From positions 682,001 to 746,000 of the forward strand of contig JAGMWG010000022.1 in assembly GCA_020744225.1 (NCBI GenBank): DNA of 64,000 bases, written 5' to 3'. Made by a program: the position numbers and the translations under genes. Below the pieces are notes generated by a model, which saw nothing but the letters and a program-made list of their open reading frames with translations, made no database searches and had not been told where the DNA came from. This DNA is from Paraphoma chrysanthemicola (lineage: Eukaryota; Ascomycota; Dothideomycetes; Pleosporales; Phaeosphaeriaceae). Shown one piece after another: positions 21,785-33,627 of this stretch; position 1 is the stretch's first letter, and each line of letters opens with the position of its first letter.

Positions 21785-22339
21785 ATGCGTCCCCACCACC
21801 ATTCCCGCTCCATCATCAAACCTATCCCACCACCCTCTACACCTCCATCCTCATCCTCAGATAACGTATCCTTCACCATCCCACTAAGCGTCTTCTCCCC
21901 TCAACCCAACCACCCACCACTTCCATCCCCTTCTCCATCTTCAGCATCATGGAGCGACATGACCACAATAACCTTCTCAATCTTCTCCAGCATCAATACT
22001 CCTACCCATCCGCCAACGCTTACTAGCACGCTTCAAAGTCGCACTCCACCACCCCGGATAATTAGTACTCTACATACCGTTCCTATGGGAAATATGTCCA
22101 ATATTGGTACATCTCACTCCACAACACTAGCTACCTTATCTATACTTCCGTCGACGGAATCGCAACTTCCCAGCGTTACGAACGAGGGTGCTAGTGAGCT
22201 TAGTTCGGGCGCGGTGGCTGGGATTACTGCTGGTGGTGTGATGGTTGGAGTGTTTGGGATTGTGGCAGTGCTTGGGTATGTGTATTGGCTAGAGAAGAAG
22301 CGGGGAAGGGAGCGTGTTGATCTAAGTTCGGGGGCGTGA
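21785..22339 (+). CDS. Ser/Thr/Pro-rich single-pass membrane protein
   Basis: This 184-residue frame has a mucin-like N-terminal 130 residues dominated by Ser, Thr and Pro (runs such as PPPSTPPSSSSD), then a Gly/Val-rich transmembrane helix (GAVAGITAGGVMVGVFGIVA) followed by YWLEKKRGRERV. The architecture is that of fungal cell-wall stress sensors or glycosylated surface proteins, but there is no WSC or other named domain and no N-terminal signal peptide, so an upstream exon may be missing. It lies near the two Cys-containing membrane proteins but shares only the general layout with them. Its 3' end faces LTN1. Confidence 0.5.
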   Translation: MRPHHHSRSIIKPIPPPSTPPSSSSDNVSFTIPLSVFSPQPNHPPLPSPSPSSASWSDMTTITFSIFSSINTPTHPPTLTSTLQSRTPPPRIISTLHTVPMGNMSNIGTSHSTTLATLSILPSTESQLPSVTNEGASELSSGAVAGITAGGVMVGVFGIVAVLGYVYWLEKKRGRERVDLSSGA

Positions 22340-22488
22340 GGATGTGTAAGTAGCGTTGAAAGAACCATGGAGGGAAAAACGGATAATCTCATCTGATTTC
22401 CGCAGTAGATAATTTTTCATGTTCCCTTCCACATCGTTACCACCACTCCTACCCTTTTTCCCCACCTCATCCCCACCACCACCCACAC

Positions 22489-25400
22489 TCAACCATAATT
22501 AAACGGATTCCGACACAACGGACAACTCGAACTCCCACTCGTCTTGAACCACTTGAACAAACACCCACCATGGAACGCATTCCTACACGTCTGACACCGC
22601 TTATCCGGCAACTTTCGATCCGCGCCAACAACGCTATAACAAATCGCACACTCAGTCTGGCCCTTCATCGCGCCGTCGACATTGCGCTTGAACGTCGTCA
22701 GCGCGTCGATCAGGCTGCCGTTGAAAATGGTGATTGCGCCGAGCGAGGTGCGTAGCCAGGATTGCCATTTTTGTTCGTTGACGGCGACGCGTTGTAGGCC
22801 TTCGATGTGGGCGGAGGATAAGGGGAAGGCGGGTGGGAGGGAAATGCGCATGGAGAGAGTTTGCTCGTCGACGAGGTATGACGCTGTGATTTCGCGGGCG
22901 CGGGGGGCGACGCGCACGGTGAAGGGGGAGTCGGAGTCGGAGTCGCGTTGGGAGTCTGACCAGGTGGTAACGGATTGGAGGGCGGCGGCTATGACGGGCG
23001 GTGAGATCTAATGTTTGTCAGCATAGGGACGTGAAAGGGAAGATTGAGACAACCTACATGTTTTTCGGTCCATGGCTCCAGGGTGACTACTGTAGCACGA
23101 GACTTGCAGTCGATGAACCACGACTTGGTCAGTGACGGGACGTGCTTTAGACACAAGAAGTAGAGATGTGTCAGCAGCCATTGTAGATCGCGCTTCGGCG
23201 ACTCCACGTCGGGTTCATAATGGGTGATGTCCAACTTGGAGACGTCCACTGGCTTGTTGTGCGCGTGACCGAGGAAGTCGAACGTGAAGTTGAGGAGACC
23301 TGGCAGATACTCGCCCTCCTTGATATGGTCAACATAATCGTTCTTGACTTTGAACGACGAGTGTTCGAGGTGGTCAAAGACCAGTAGCCAACTTAGGAGA
23401 TATCCTCGCAAAGACACGGGAACGCTGCGCTCAAAGTTGACTTCAGCGAGCGCGGCAACAGTGGGTGCGTCGATGATCAATGACAAGAGCTCTTCGGGCA
23501 AGCGTGCGGTACTCTTTTCTAGTGCGGAGTCGATCGATATTTGCTCTTGTGCTTCAGGGATCTGCTTGTGTAAGATGTCGAATGCGGTTTGTTGGACGGG
23601 CTGTGACTCGACGTAGAGCAGAGGATACAGCTCTTCAGTCGACTCCAAGTGCTTTAGCGACACTTTTGCAATCTGCCTTGCGAGAACATCATTGACCATC
23701 TTTAGTGGTTGATGGAACTCGTCGGGAAAGTGTTGGGAATGCTTCAGAAGATTGATCAAACCGTTCGCAATCTCTTGCTCCGTTTCTTTCCATGCATCAA
23801 CCAAATCGTCGTTCGGCTCGTCCACCTGGGTCAAGCTTCGTAACTGCGCATACAGCTTGAGTGACGCATGGACAAACGGGATGGAGCTGTCCGCTCCGCT
23901 CTTGCTGTCATCTAGCTCTTGCGTGATCGACCAAGCTGCAGCTAACGAATTAAGGATGTTGGCCCAGTGATCTCCATACATGTCACCCATCATCGGAAGG
24001 AGAGTGGTAAGAGCACGAGAAAGCTCAGCCTTGATGGCTTTAGTTGTCCCCGGAGTTTGGAGCCAAGGTACGACGTGCTTCACGAAGAAGACGAGTCGCT
24101 GTTTAGCTATGCTCTCGGTGATGCCGTCTTGACCGTGTAGCAAGCTGCTGAGCTGCACGAGCTGTCGGAGGCCTTCTTCCGGCTTCTGGTCGATGTCCAG
24201 ACCCGTTAGATCCGCGATCAACTCATTGCACATGCGTTCGCACGACTTCGTTGCGGCCAAAGGCTCCTTGAAGGCAGTCAGATACGCAAGGATAGGTAGT
24301 ATGGCTTTACTTCGGCGCACAGCCTTTAGCGTGTCCTGCAGCTGCTGCGTGTGAGCGTTTCGCCAGCCGATAATATCTGTGGCATCGGAAACGAGAACGC
24401 TGTACGTGCGTGCGGTGTAGTAGGCTCGAGGAGACGTGGTGGCTTCGATCTGGCCGAACAGCTCTTCCGCCCAGGCCATCAACGACGAGGTTCCGCCTTC
24501 AGTCCAATCGGACGACAACCCTTTCAAACGAAGTGTGACAAAGGCCTGTGCGTCCGATATGAAGGCCATGGCGTCGGACTCCACATCTGGGCTATAGTCC
24601 GCCCAGAGCCCATTCGCCCCAGCCAGTCCGAGGTTGTCATCAGCAAGCTGCACAGTGAGCGCAATGTTTCGAAGGTAAGCGTCTAGCGTTGAAGAAGGAA
24701 CTTTCTCGAATGGAAACAGCTGTGACTCTTTCAACAACCGTGCCGTGTACTGGGTAATCCGATAGGCAGCGGAGAACCCGTCCGCATCCCGAGGGATACC
24801 GCCAGTCTCGACACGCGATCGTGACGATGATACTGATGCAACGGCCTGATCTGGAGTTGAATGCGGCGCATCTTGCCGGTCAACAAGGTAAACGGCGCCC
24901 CCAAGAGGGTTTGAGATGGCAAGAGAGGTGTTTGGTGGAGCATTGAGGAACGGCATCAGAGCGGAGTCCCAGTCTTCCAAACTCGGTAGAACGTTCTGCA
25001 ATACATCCCAATCATCGCCCGTCTTGACGGACTGTTTTGCAAGATCCACCAGAGTCTCAACGGAGACTGATGTTTGATTTGCTTCGCGCAAACCCTGGTG
25101 AATGAGATCGAACATCGACTTCTTGGTGTCTGATCCGGCTGCAAGCATTGTCTGAATTGATGCATTTACAGCTGCAGCGCCTTGCGATACTTCGTCGTTA
25201 GCAGATTCGGAAGCAAGCAGGAGCCCTTGAAGCAGTTTGGGGCCTTGCGGTGTCGCAACAAACTCTCTCAGTATGGTCGGATTGGACCTCACAATTTGGC
25301 GCAGACCTTGCAAGGAGTATGGAGCCCTTGTTGATATGCTCAGCGAATGCGTGAGATATGACAGGATGTCGTCAGTGGTTTTGGGTGCCAGGATCTTGGC

Positions 25401-27513
25401 CTTCGATTGCAGAATGCGGTGGAAAGAATCCCACTCTTGGGACCCCTCTACTGATTCTTGCACACTTTTCGAAATGAAGTTCTGCAGCTCAGCATCTTGT
25501 GTAGCGAGGTCGAAATCTGTAGGTATGCGAGGTGAAGTCAGTAACGATTCGATGACCTTGCTACTCGCTGGTGACGCGGGTTCCTTCAAAGCGGCTCTGA
25601 GGGATGCTCGCCATGCGTCAGGAAATACGGGTCGGTCATGCAGTGCGTACAGCGACTCAATGAGATACGCAGAAGACGGAGAGGAAATCAAGCTGGCTAG
25701 GTCGTCGCGAAGGAACGCGTCCAATGACTGTTGTGTCGGGCCACTCGAAACCAGCGTGCCGGTACGGGCCAGCACAGCTGCAATTGTTGCAGCAGCGCCG
25801 TATGGCTTGCCATTGCGGTTTTTAACCACAGTTAGCGCTTCTGAAACCACCTTGGACGCCGCGTCTGCGAAGACCGGCTGCACCGCTTTCAAGGCCTCGA
25901 GCTTCAAGGCCTGCTCTTGAACGATGGCGAAACGAGTGCCCTGTTGTGCCACAGCTGATTGGGAAGCGTCATAGTCCTTGGATTGCTCCGGCGCAGAGGT
26001 CTTGATTGCCTCGACAAGCTTTTGCGCATGCTGCGGCCATTGGTCGCTCAGTGCAGCTGGTATGCCATCGATGTTGAGTAATCTAGATAGCAATGCGTTC
26101 GAGTTTGAAGGGATAGCCCATTGCGACGTCTCCACCGAGGGCCGTAAATAGTGGCCCACGATTGGCAGGACCAATTCGTCCAGAAGTTTCCGCTTGTCTT
26201 CGTCTGGTAGACGGCCTACAATCAAATTTGTAATTTCCAGATATGCGCTGTATGCTGCTTCTTGGTTGTACTTGGGCTCGTCTTTCTTGATAATACCACC
26301 GTGGAGCGCGCTCAAGAGCTCTGCGGCGTCTGCGGCATTACTGGGCAATACATCTGTAGGAATGCTCCTCAGCAGTTCCGTCAGTCGCGTCCAGTAGTCG
26401 CGTGGGCCTGACTGCGACCCTCTCTTTAGGAATTGGCGCAAGCGTCTGTCCACGGCCGTCTTGCTCTTGTACTGGTCGGTCCATGCGGTGGGATGGTCTT
26501 TTGTGAGGGCGGTCAACGACTCGAGGTAGTCGTATGCGGAGCCAGTCTGGTCAGAGTTGAGTGCAACGGACAAGTAGGCTTTGCTGATGGCCTCGAGGTT
26601 GGCGTGTATTGCTTCAGGCTCCTTTGCCAGACATGTCTTCAGGAAGCGGTGCAGCGACCGCCGTATTGACGCATCCCCGTGCGCGGCAAAGTCCCACAGC
26701 TTCTTGTCCCCGAGCAGACTCTCGTAGTCGGACTGGTACTTGGAGAGCTCCTCGCGCTGCAGATTCGCAATCAAGCTGCCCAACAGCGCAATGCACGCTG
26801 AGATGACCCTGCTGTACTTGGCCTCGGCGTCGTCTGGCGTCACGGTCCGCTCGTCGCTTAGCGTGGCCGCGCTCTCCTTGTCGATGGCGTCGCGGCAGTA
26901 TTCCAATATGGGCTGCTGGTACGCTCGGCGGATGTTCTGTAGCTTCTCGGGTGTGTTGAAGACGCTCTTCAGCGACGTCTGCGTGGCTTCCACCACGGAC
27001 CGGTCGCTGTCGTACAGCCCGCTCAGCCACGCGGCGACGCTCTGGGGCATGTGTCGGGCGATGCGCTTGCCGGTGGAAGCGGCGATCTGGCCGTGCAGCA
27101 GGTGCGCATTTTGGCGGACTGCTTTCGCATTGTCAATCGAGGTGCGCGGGTACATCTTGACCTGGGCAGCGACTTTCATTACTATGCGAACAGTATGTAC
27201 ATGCGGGTCCTGAACGCACCCATGCTTCCAGCACGCCCTCCTCTGCCGGCTCCTTCAGCGACGATATGTGCGCCTGCAGGTCCTCAAGCGCCTTTGCCTT
27301 GGTTGTGCTGTCCCGCTTCGACAGGTTTCTGAACAACACCACCACATTTGGGTCTGAGATGCCTGACAGATCCGGTGGCTCTGAGACGTATGACAGCTGT
27401 GACGAGACGGCCCCAAAGGCTGCGGGCGACGAAGACGCAAAGGCCGAGGCTCCAAAGGCGGTCGAGGCAGCACGCGCGCTGCTCGCCTGCGACTTCGCGC
27501 TGCGCTTGCTCAT
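22489..27513 (-). CDS. LTN1: Listerin, E3 ubiquitin ligase of ribosome quality control
   Basis: Ltn1 binds the 60S subunit with Rqc2 and ubiquitinates nascent chains on stalled ribosomes. Exons 27513-27220, 27161-23058 and 23007-22489 join in phase 0 to 1,638 residues, the normal size of fungal listerin. The first join (58-nt intron) gives LEAWVKMYPRTSIDNA and the second (50-nt intron) gives WTEKHISPPVIAAA; alternative acceptors break the frame. The N-terminal conserved region includes FRNLSKRDSTTKAKALEDLQ, a long HEAT-repeat middle follows, and the C-terminus is a RING: CAICYSVV, CQTCRNAFHGGCLFKWF and CPLCRNPF. The 5' end faces XPD across a 350-bp divergent promoter. Confidence 0.95.
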
Positions 27514-27863
27514 GGCGGGGTCGGAGATGGGGGGGTCAATGATTCGTAGGTGTGGTGAGAAGTCTCGTGGTGGGGGGGAGGGGATCCTGCCGGGCGTGAT
27601 TGCCTTTTACAAAGACTTGGAAAGAGCGACAATAAGAACCAAACACAAGGGCGGGATGTCTACAGCAAAGATATTTGTGCGTGAATGCGGCTCAACACCT
27701 CGATGACGGCACCCGAAAGGGCGCTCGGAATGCTAGGCCGTGTCTGCTCTAGCATGCATTAGTCTGCATGAGCCATGATGATCTTCAAGGCAACTCACTT
27801 GACCGCCTTCGACAACAAACAACACCATCGCCACGGCAGATCCGCGCGGGCGTGCTCGACAAG
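27514..27863. promoter_or_regulatory. Divergent promoter region between LTN1 and XPD
   Basis: About 350 bp separate the LTN1 start codon (27513, minus) from the favoured XPD start codon (27864, plus), so both promoters must share this DNA. It includes a G-rich run near 27526-27585. No specific factor site is called. Confidence 0.5.
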
Positions 27864-30263
27864 ATGTTGTTCTACATCGACACACTCCCCGTGCTGTTCC
27901 CGTACCCGCGCGTGTACCCGGAACAGTATGCCTACATGTGCGATATCAAGCGCACCCTCGACCAGGGTGGCCACTGCGTGCTCGAGATGCCGTCGGGGAC
28001 TGGCAAGACCATTTCGTTGCTGTCGCTCATCGTCGCGTACCAGCAGCACTACCCTGAGAAGCGGAAGCTGATTTACTGCTCGCGTACCATGTCAGAGATC
28101 GAGAAAGCGCTTGCCGAGTTGAAGAACTTGATGAAGTACCGCACCTCAGAGCTGGGCTATGAGGAGGAGTTCCGCGGCCTAGGGCTGACCAGCCGAAAGA
28201 ATCTGTGTCTTCACCCAAGCGTGAAGCGCGAGAAGAGTGGTAATGTAGTCGATGCAAGATGTAGGAGTTTGACCGCCGGCTTCGTCAAAGAGAAGAAGGA
28301 GCGCGGTGAGGACGTTGAGCTGTGCGTCTACCATGACAATCTGGATCTGCTAGAACCGCACAACCTCATCCCGCCAGGTGTCTTCACCTTCGATGGTCTG
28401 CTCAAGTATGGTGAGCAGCAGAAGCAGTGCCCATACTTTACTGCCCGGAGAATGATGGCTTACTGCAATGTCATCATCTACTCGTACCATTACCTGCTCG
28501 ACCCCAAAATTGCTGATAGGGTGTCCAAGGAGCTGTCCAAAGACTGCATAGTCGTCTTTGACGAGGCTCACAACATCGACAATGTGTGCATCGAGTCGCT
28601 CAGCATTGACCTGACAGAAGATTCGTTGCGGAAGGCAACCAAAGGTGTCAACAATCTTGACCGCAAGATCACTGAGATGAAGTCGACCGACGCGGAGAAG
28701 TTGCAGAATGAATATGCGAAACTCGTCGAAGGGCTGCGGGCAGCCGACGAGGCGCGCAATGAGGATGCATTCATGGCGAACCCTGCGCTACCAGACGATC
28801 TTCTCACAGAGGCAGTACCCGGAAATATCCGGAGAGCAGAGCACTTTGTCGCTTTCCTTAAGCGCTTCATCGAGTACCTCAAGACACGTATGAAGGTGCT
28901 CCACGTCATCTCAGAGACACCACCCTCATTCCTCCAGCATCTCCGGGAAATCACATTCATTGAAAAGAAGCCTCTCCGCTTCTGCGCCGAGCGCCTGACC
29001 TCCCTGGTCCGTACTCTCGAGCTCACCAACATCGAAGACTACCAACCGCTACAAGAAGTAGCCACCTTCGCCACACTCATCGCAACCTACGAGACCGGCT
29101 TTCTCCTAATCCTTGAGCCTTTCGAATCCGCGACTGCCACGGTGCCTAATCCCGTGCTCCATTTCACCTGTCTCGATGCTGCCATCGCCATCAAGCCCGT
29201 CTTTGAGCGCTTCTACTCCGTCATCGTCACATCCGGAACCATGTCCCCTCTCGACATGTATCCTCGCATGCTCAACTTCAACACTGTGGTCCAAGAATCC
29301 TTCACCATGACACTGACCCGGAAATCCTTCCTCCCTATGATCATCGACCGCGGAAACGACCAGAACCAAGTCACATCGCAATTCGAGCACCGCAACGATT
29401 TACAAGTCCAGCGCAACTTTGGCACTCTCCTCATCGAGTTCTGCAAACTCACGCCCGACGGCGTCGTCGTCTTCTTCCCGTCCTATCTGTACATGGAAAG
29501 CATCATCTCAGCCTGGCAAGGCATGGAAATCCTCGACACAGTCTGGAAATACAAGCTCATCCTCGTCGAAACGCCCGACGCCCAAGAAACCGCTCTTGCC
29601 CTCGAAACCTTTCGCACCGCATGCAACAACGGCCGCGGTGCCGTCCTCCTCTGCGTCGCACGTGGGAAAGTCTCCGAGGGCATTGATTTCGACCACCACT
29701 ACGGCCGCACCGTGTTATGCATGGGCGTACCCTACCAATACACCGAATCGCGTATCCTAAAAGCACGTCTCGAATTCCTGCGCGAAACATACCGCATCAA
29801 AGAAGCAGACTTCCTCTCCTTCGACGCCATGCGCCACGCAGCACAATGTCTAGGCCGCGTCATCCGCGGCAAAGACGACTACGGAATCATGGTTCTAGCC
29901 GACAAGCGCTTCAACAAAAAAGTCACACAGCTGCCGAAATGGATCCAGCAGGGTCTCGACCAGAAATCTACAAAACTGAGCATCGACCAGGCGGTCTCGA
30001 CGGCAAAAGCGTTCCTCCGTGATATGAGCGTGCCGTGGAGTCGCGCGGAGCAAGAGGGCCATTCGAGTTGGAGTCTGGAGGATTTGGAGAGGCATCAGAT
30101 GAAGATGAAGACGGAGGGCATTAGTGGGACGGATAATCCGCGCTTGAGAGCGCTGGAAGGGAGAGCGGAGGTGGAGGTTGTGGAAAAGGTGGAGGTGGAG
30201 ATGGGCGATGGGGACGAGTTTGGGGGAGGGGATATGGATGAGGTCATGGCGGATTTGGAGTAG
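27864..30263 (+). CDS. RAD3: TFIIH DNA helicase XPD/Rad3
   Basis: XPD is the 5'-3' Fe-S helicase of TFIIH, needed for nucleotide excision repair and present in the transcription factor. The protein is about 799 residues without introns. It begins MLFYIDTLPVLFPYP, as family members do, which is why I chose the ATG at 27864; an in-frame ATG at 27768 would add 32 unconserved residues. Visible motifs are Walker A MPSGTGKT, the four Fe-S cysteines in NLCLHP, ARCRSL, ELCVYH and KQCPYF, the DEAH box VVFDEAHN, and helicase motifs V/VI around GKVSEGIDF and QCLGRVIRG. The acidic Glu/Asp/Gly-rich C-terminus is a typical fungal extension. It is divergent from LTN1. Confidence 0.95.
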   Translation: MLFYIDTLPVLFPYPRVYPEQYAYMCDIKRTLDQGGHCVLEMPSGTGKTISLLSLIVAYQQHYPEKRKLIYCSRTMSEIEKALAELKNLMKYRTSELGYEEEFRGLGLTSRKNLCLHPSVKREKSGNVVDARCRSLTAGFVKEKKERGEDVELCVYHDNLDLLEPHNLIPPGVFTFDGLLKYGEQQKQCPYFTARRMMAYCNVIIYSYHYLLDPKIADRVSKELSKDCIVVFDEAHNIDNVCIESLSIDLTEDSLRKATKGVNNLDRKITEMKSTDAEKLQNEYAKLVEGLRAADEARNEDAFMANPALPDDLLTEAVPGNIRRAEHFVAFLKRFIEYLKTRMKVLHVISETPPSFLQHLREITFIEKKPLRFCAERLTSLVRTLELTNIEDYQPLQEVATFATLIATYETGFLLILEPFESATATVPNPVLHFTCLDAAIAIKPVFERFYSVIVTSGTMSPLDMYPRMLNFNTVVQESFTMTLTRKSFLPMIIDRGNDQNQVTSQFEHRNDLQVQRNFGTLLIEFCKLTPDGVVVFFPSYLYMESIISAWQGMEILDTVWKYKLILVETPDAQETALALETFRTACNNGRGAVLLCVARGKVSEGIDFDHHYGRTVLCMGVPYQYTESRILKARLEFLRETYRIKEADFLSFDAMRHAAQCLGRVIRGKDDYGIMVLADKRFNKKVTQLPKWIQQGLDQKSTKLSIDQAVSTAKAFLRDMSVPWSRAEQEGHSSWSLEDLERHQMKMKTEGISGTDNPRLRALEGRAEVEVVEKVEVEMGDGDEFGGGDMDEVMADLE

Positions 30264-30594
30264 ATCACAGATCTGAATTTGGCGGGGTTGAGAAAGTTCG
30301 TGCATATATCTGGAGAAATAAGAAAGTCTGGGGAAACAGTTCTCCCCCGGTTCGAACTACAAAACCAGGCTTCGTGGTCTGCAGGGTCGTATTCAGGTTC
30401 AGCTTAGCGCCCTGCCAACTTAGCATGCACACCCCTTGAGCGAGCCGCGTTCCAGCCACAATGACGTAGATGTCGCAACAACACTATACCTTGCATACGT
30501 GTCGACGCGACCAGCACGTTTTGAACCGAGTACTATTTACTCCTAGCTCCTACTTTTGCTTCTGCAGATTTGCCTAAGAAAATAGACCATCACC
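30264..30594. other. Intergenic, XPD 3' flank and promoter of next gene
   Basis: This 331-nt gap contains no RNA gene or ORF I can support. Confidence 0.5.
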
Positions 30595-31307
30595 ATGCTC
30601 TCTACACGCCTTTCATCTCGATTCATTCTCACAGGTGCTGTACCGCGAGCATGCGTTCGATCACCATCAAGACAGATCCGGAGAACACTTGCGCGACGAG
30701 AATATTCCAATGGCGTTGATGGAGCGGCACAAGCAGTGAATTCGTCTTCGAAACTACCATGGTGAGTCAAGTCGCCATTCCCAAGTCAAGCAAACACACG
30801 GTATCTTCGTCTCGCCCCACATCCATCGCGATTGGCACCATGATGAAACTATATTGCGAAATGTAAAGACTAGTTTTAATCCGTCTCGTCAGGATTCTTT
30901 CCGCAGGCGCTCTCACAGCAGGCGGCGCATACTTCTACCTCCAACCCACCTCCACCTCCACCTCCTCCAATCCAACACCATCTAAACCCCAGCCCTCAAA
31001 CCCCAAATCCTCATCCACATCCACAAAAGACAATCAAGATCAACAAAAAAACCCACCAAAAGACGCAAGCGGTCTCAAACGCGACTGGTACGCCGAAGAT
31101 CGCCCTAAACCCGTCGAAGACCGCCACGGCGACACGGTCAAGAAACACTCCATCGCGGCGGAGAAGAATGAGTATAAAGTCCGTCATGGCGTGTTTTCGA
31201 ATAAGAAGTTTGATAATCATATTCAGAAGAGGGAGGGGAGTCCGGCGGAGGAGTTTGAGGAGGTGGAGGATGAAGGGGGGGAGGGTGGGAAGGGGGAGGG
31301 GAAATAG
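30595..31307 (+). CDS. Predicted mitochondrial single-pass membrane protein
   Basis: Exons 30595-30761 and 30893-31307 join in frame across a 131-nt intron (GTGAGT to CGTCAG), giving 193 residues. The N-terminal 50 residues are rich in Arg, Ser and Ala with no acidic residues until later, as in mitochondrial presequences. The first bases of exon 2 complete a Trp codon and start a transmembrane segment, WILSAGALTAGGAYFYL, followed by a Ser/Thr/Pro/Lys linker and a charged C-terminal domain with WYAEDRPKPVEDRHG and HSIAAEKNEY, ending in a Glu/Gly tail. No enzyme motif is visible and I cannot name the family. Location in the inner membrane is inference from the presequence and helix. Confidence 0.65.
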
Positions 31308-32434
31308 GCTGGACGTTGATGTTGGGGAGAGGGGAGAGGGGAGAGGGGAAGTAGAGTTGAAGTGTGAGCGAAAACGAAATCTTGTTGGGATTGCTTCGGA
31401 CATGGCGAGCGGAGGACGAGGACGAGTTGTTAATGGGCGTGTAAGATACATACCAAGATGTGGAAACGAAAAGGAGGGGTGGACGTAGACGCATCTCAGA
31501 TGTTTACTGCGCAGACAAGAAGAGATAACAAGTTGGATGAGGAGCAAAAAAGCTACGCTTCGCCATGTGCCTTGATCGCGAAACTATGCAACGATAAAGC
31601 GTGTATTCTTGAACAACAAATGCACCCCGATGGCTGGGAAATGCAGTCCGTGGTGTTCGTCTGGAAGTGGCCCTAACAATATCTGTATTGTATACGTACG
31701 TCAACACTCGGGCTTGGGAGATACGCGACGCGAGGGACTACTCCCGTCAGAGGACGCTGGACGACTGGGGAGCCTGTGCTTGTTCCATTATCGTTGATGG
31801 AGACGCGGCCTCTCATCGCTGGGACCACGACTTGAAGCTTCTGTGCTTCTTTGCTCGCTTCGCCGCGGCGCTCGCTGCTTCCAACTGTCGCAATTTTCCA
31901 GGCCCGTCGAGGGTGACCGCGAAGGTTGTGGACGTATTTTCCACCGCGAAAAATCAGCAAGCGCCGTAAAAATGTATACAGTGTAATCCAAATGCATTCA
32001 AGCTGAACCGTCAGCGCTCGTGTCCATGCCAGCAGCATCGTGAAGTCATGGCGGTGGACGGCCGTCATGTGTGCTGCGAGTCAAGCGTGGTATTCCCAGT
32101 ATGCGGGCGCCGCGCAAGGTGGACTCGAAGAGCGCACCTTGGCGGTTGCGGCGGAGTGCCTGGAGAGGGGCAGCTCGGCCTCAGCCTCGTACTTGGCTGA
32201 CGGACGCAAGGTGGGACTCAGATACCTCCAGATCGCCGAGCGCGCGGAGCTGCGGTCGATGCTAATAGTATAAGCTATTAGCGTAACCACGGAAAATGTA
32301 GTGGGCCTCACGTCGTGAACTGGCCATCAACGCGCATGCAGTCCATACATTCAGCGAAGAGCAATCTCATGGATGACGGCGTTCGGATTGCGAGGAGCAT
32401 CGGCACAAGAAATCTGAAAGCGCTGCGCTTGTTC
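31308..32434. other. Intergenic, nothing recognised
   Basis: This 1.13-kb stretch has overlapping short frames on both strands without protein-like composition. A perfect 8-bp hairpin (GCTAATAG, 6-nt loop, CTATTAGC) at 32261-32282 could be a transcript-end structure, but it is too short to call. Confidence 0.45.
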
Positions 32435-33627
32435 TCATTTATCCTTATCTAACGGTGTTATGGAAGCCCTTCTTTTCCTCGTCGTCGTCAAAGCCTCTGT
32501 GGAGCGCGGGTCTGGTTGATCAAAGAATCCCATCGCGGGTCTGTCCAGTGGAGGACCTTGGATCACTCCCGGCTCCATAAAATTGTACAGCCATCCAGGT
32601 TCAAGTAGCTCGTTACCATATGCGTTTGCTCCGCTATCACAGTCATCGGTAGTGTGGAGCGGGTAAGTGTCTCGTGCAGGCAGATCAATAGGTGTCGCTG
32701 GGCTCGGGTCCCACGGCCCGGGTAGCATGGATCCTATAAAATCTTCGCTGGGGTTGAAAGATTGTGCGACGGTAGTGGCTTGAACGGCGACGCGATCTAA
32801 ATCGTCGTTTAGATCCTCGTCTTCACCCGCTAGAGTTCGGCGTCGTTTGAAACTATTGACGGTTCGACTATACGCTTCATCGGCGAGACCACTGTCGAAG
32901 ACATTCTCGATGAAGTCCTTCATCTGAGAGCGCAAGTCGGCATACTTTGAATCGTTTGCGACACCGCCGACAAGAAGTGCCCGCAACTCAGCAAATAACT
33001 TTGCTCGGACGTGTTGTTCAAACTCCGTCCGAACTCTAGCCTCTGCGTCGTTCCTTTGTGCATCTGTTAAAGTGAGCAAACGCATTGAGCATACGGAGGC
33101 ATGATAACTGACAAGGGGATGGGATGTCAAGTTGATCTGGGAACAGGATCCGGTATATTCCCCTGAAACGTTCCTCCTCATCGACTTCGCCATTGCTGCG
33201 GGGTTTCCGTTTCAAATCCTCCTTTTGCTGCCGCGTGAGCAGGTTTGGGTTGCTATTTGGTGTGTCCGGCTTCGTCGCGCAGATTCTGTCGCTTTGCAGA
33301 TGCGCATCGCGAGTATCCTGCTTTTGGAAGATTTCGTGACATCGGGGACACGAGATCGGAACACCATGCTTTCTGTACAAATGCTCTCTGTGAGGAAGCT
33401 GTCAGAGTCGTCCACACGACCTCGGGAGAAAATGGGGGATACTTCAATCGGTGGGTACTTGGGAATCCATTATTGTTACAAGACTTCCCAGTAACTCCCG
33501 CGGTGCCGTATCTTAAGTAGTAAGGGCAGAGAAGCTTCTGATCAGGAGTCTCCGCAGGCAACAGAGTGGTCGTCTCGGAAGGTGTGGAGTTCGTATTAGG
33601 TCGTAGCGGGCTTGGCTCGAAGCTCAT
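32435..33627 (-). CDS. C2H2-type zinc-finger protein, fungal family of unknown function
   Basis: Exons 33627-33443, 33387-33113 and 33063-32435 join to 362 residues. The first join (55-nt intron) gives HRLKEHLYRKHGVP, completing a zinc-binding region that contains CPYYLRYG upstream and CPRCHEIFQKQDTRDAH downstream. The second (49-nt intron) gives FPDQLDIPSPY, a motif seen in related fungal proteins. The C-terminus carries FKRRRTL and TRKRRAS, likely nuclear signals. I chose the 49-nt second intron over an alternative 31-nt one because it restores IPSPY and fits the intron size here. Such proteins often lie near HET genes in fungal genomes, but no function is established. The ATG at 33672 is an alternative start. 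Confidence 0.72.

Noticed and set aside
26614..27213. Overlapping open frames on both strands in the LTN1 N-terminal region
   Set aside because: They are GC-rich shadow frames of the LTN1 coding sequence.
30340..30380. GGTTCGAAC, resembling a tRNA T-loop/B box
   Set aside because: The flanking bases cannot form the T stem, and no matching A box, anticodon arm or acceptor stem is present.
31011..31547. A 178-codon minus-strand frame over the mitochondrial membrane-protein gene
   Set aside because: It consists of Pro/Leu/Ser-rich low-complexity text antisense to a Glu/Gly tail; the plus-strand gene has a proper intron and TM segment.
32261..32282. An 8-bp perfect hairpin
   Set aside because: It is too short and isolated to call a terminator or structured RNA in a fungal genome.
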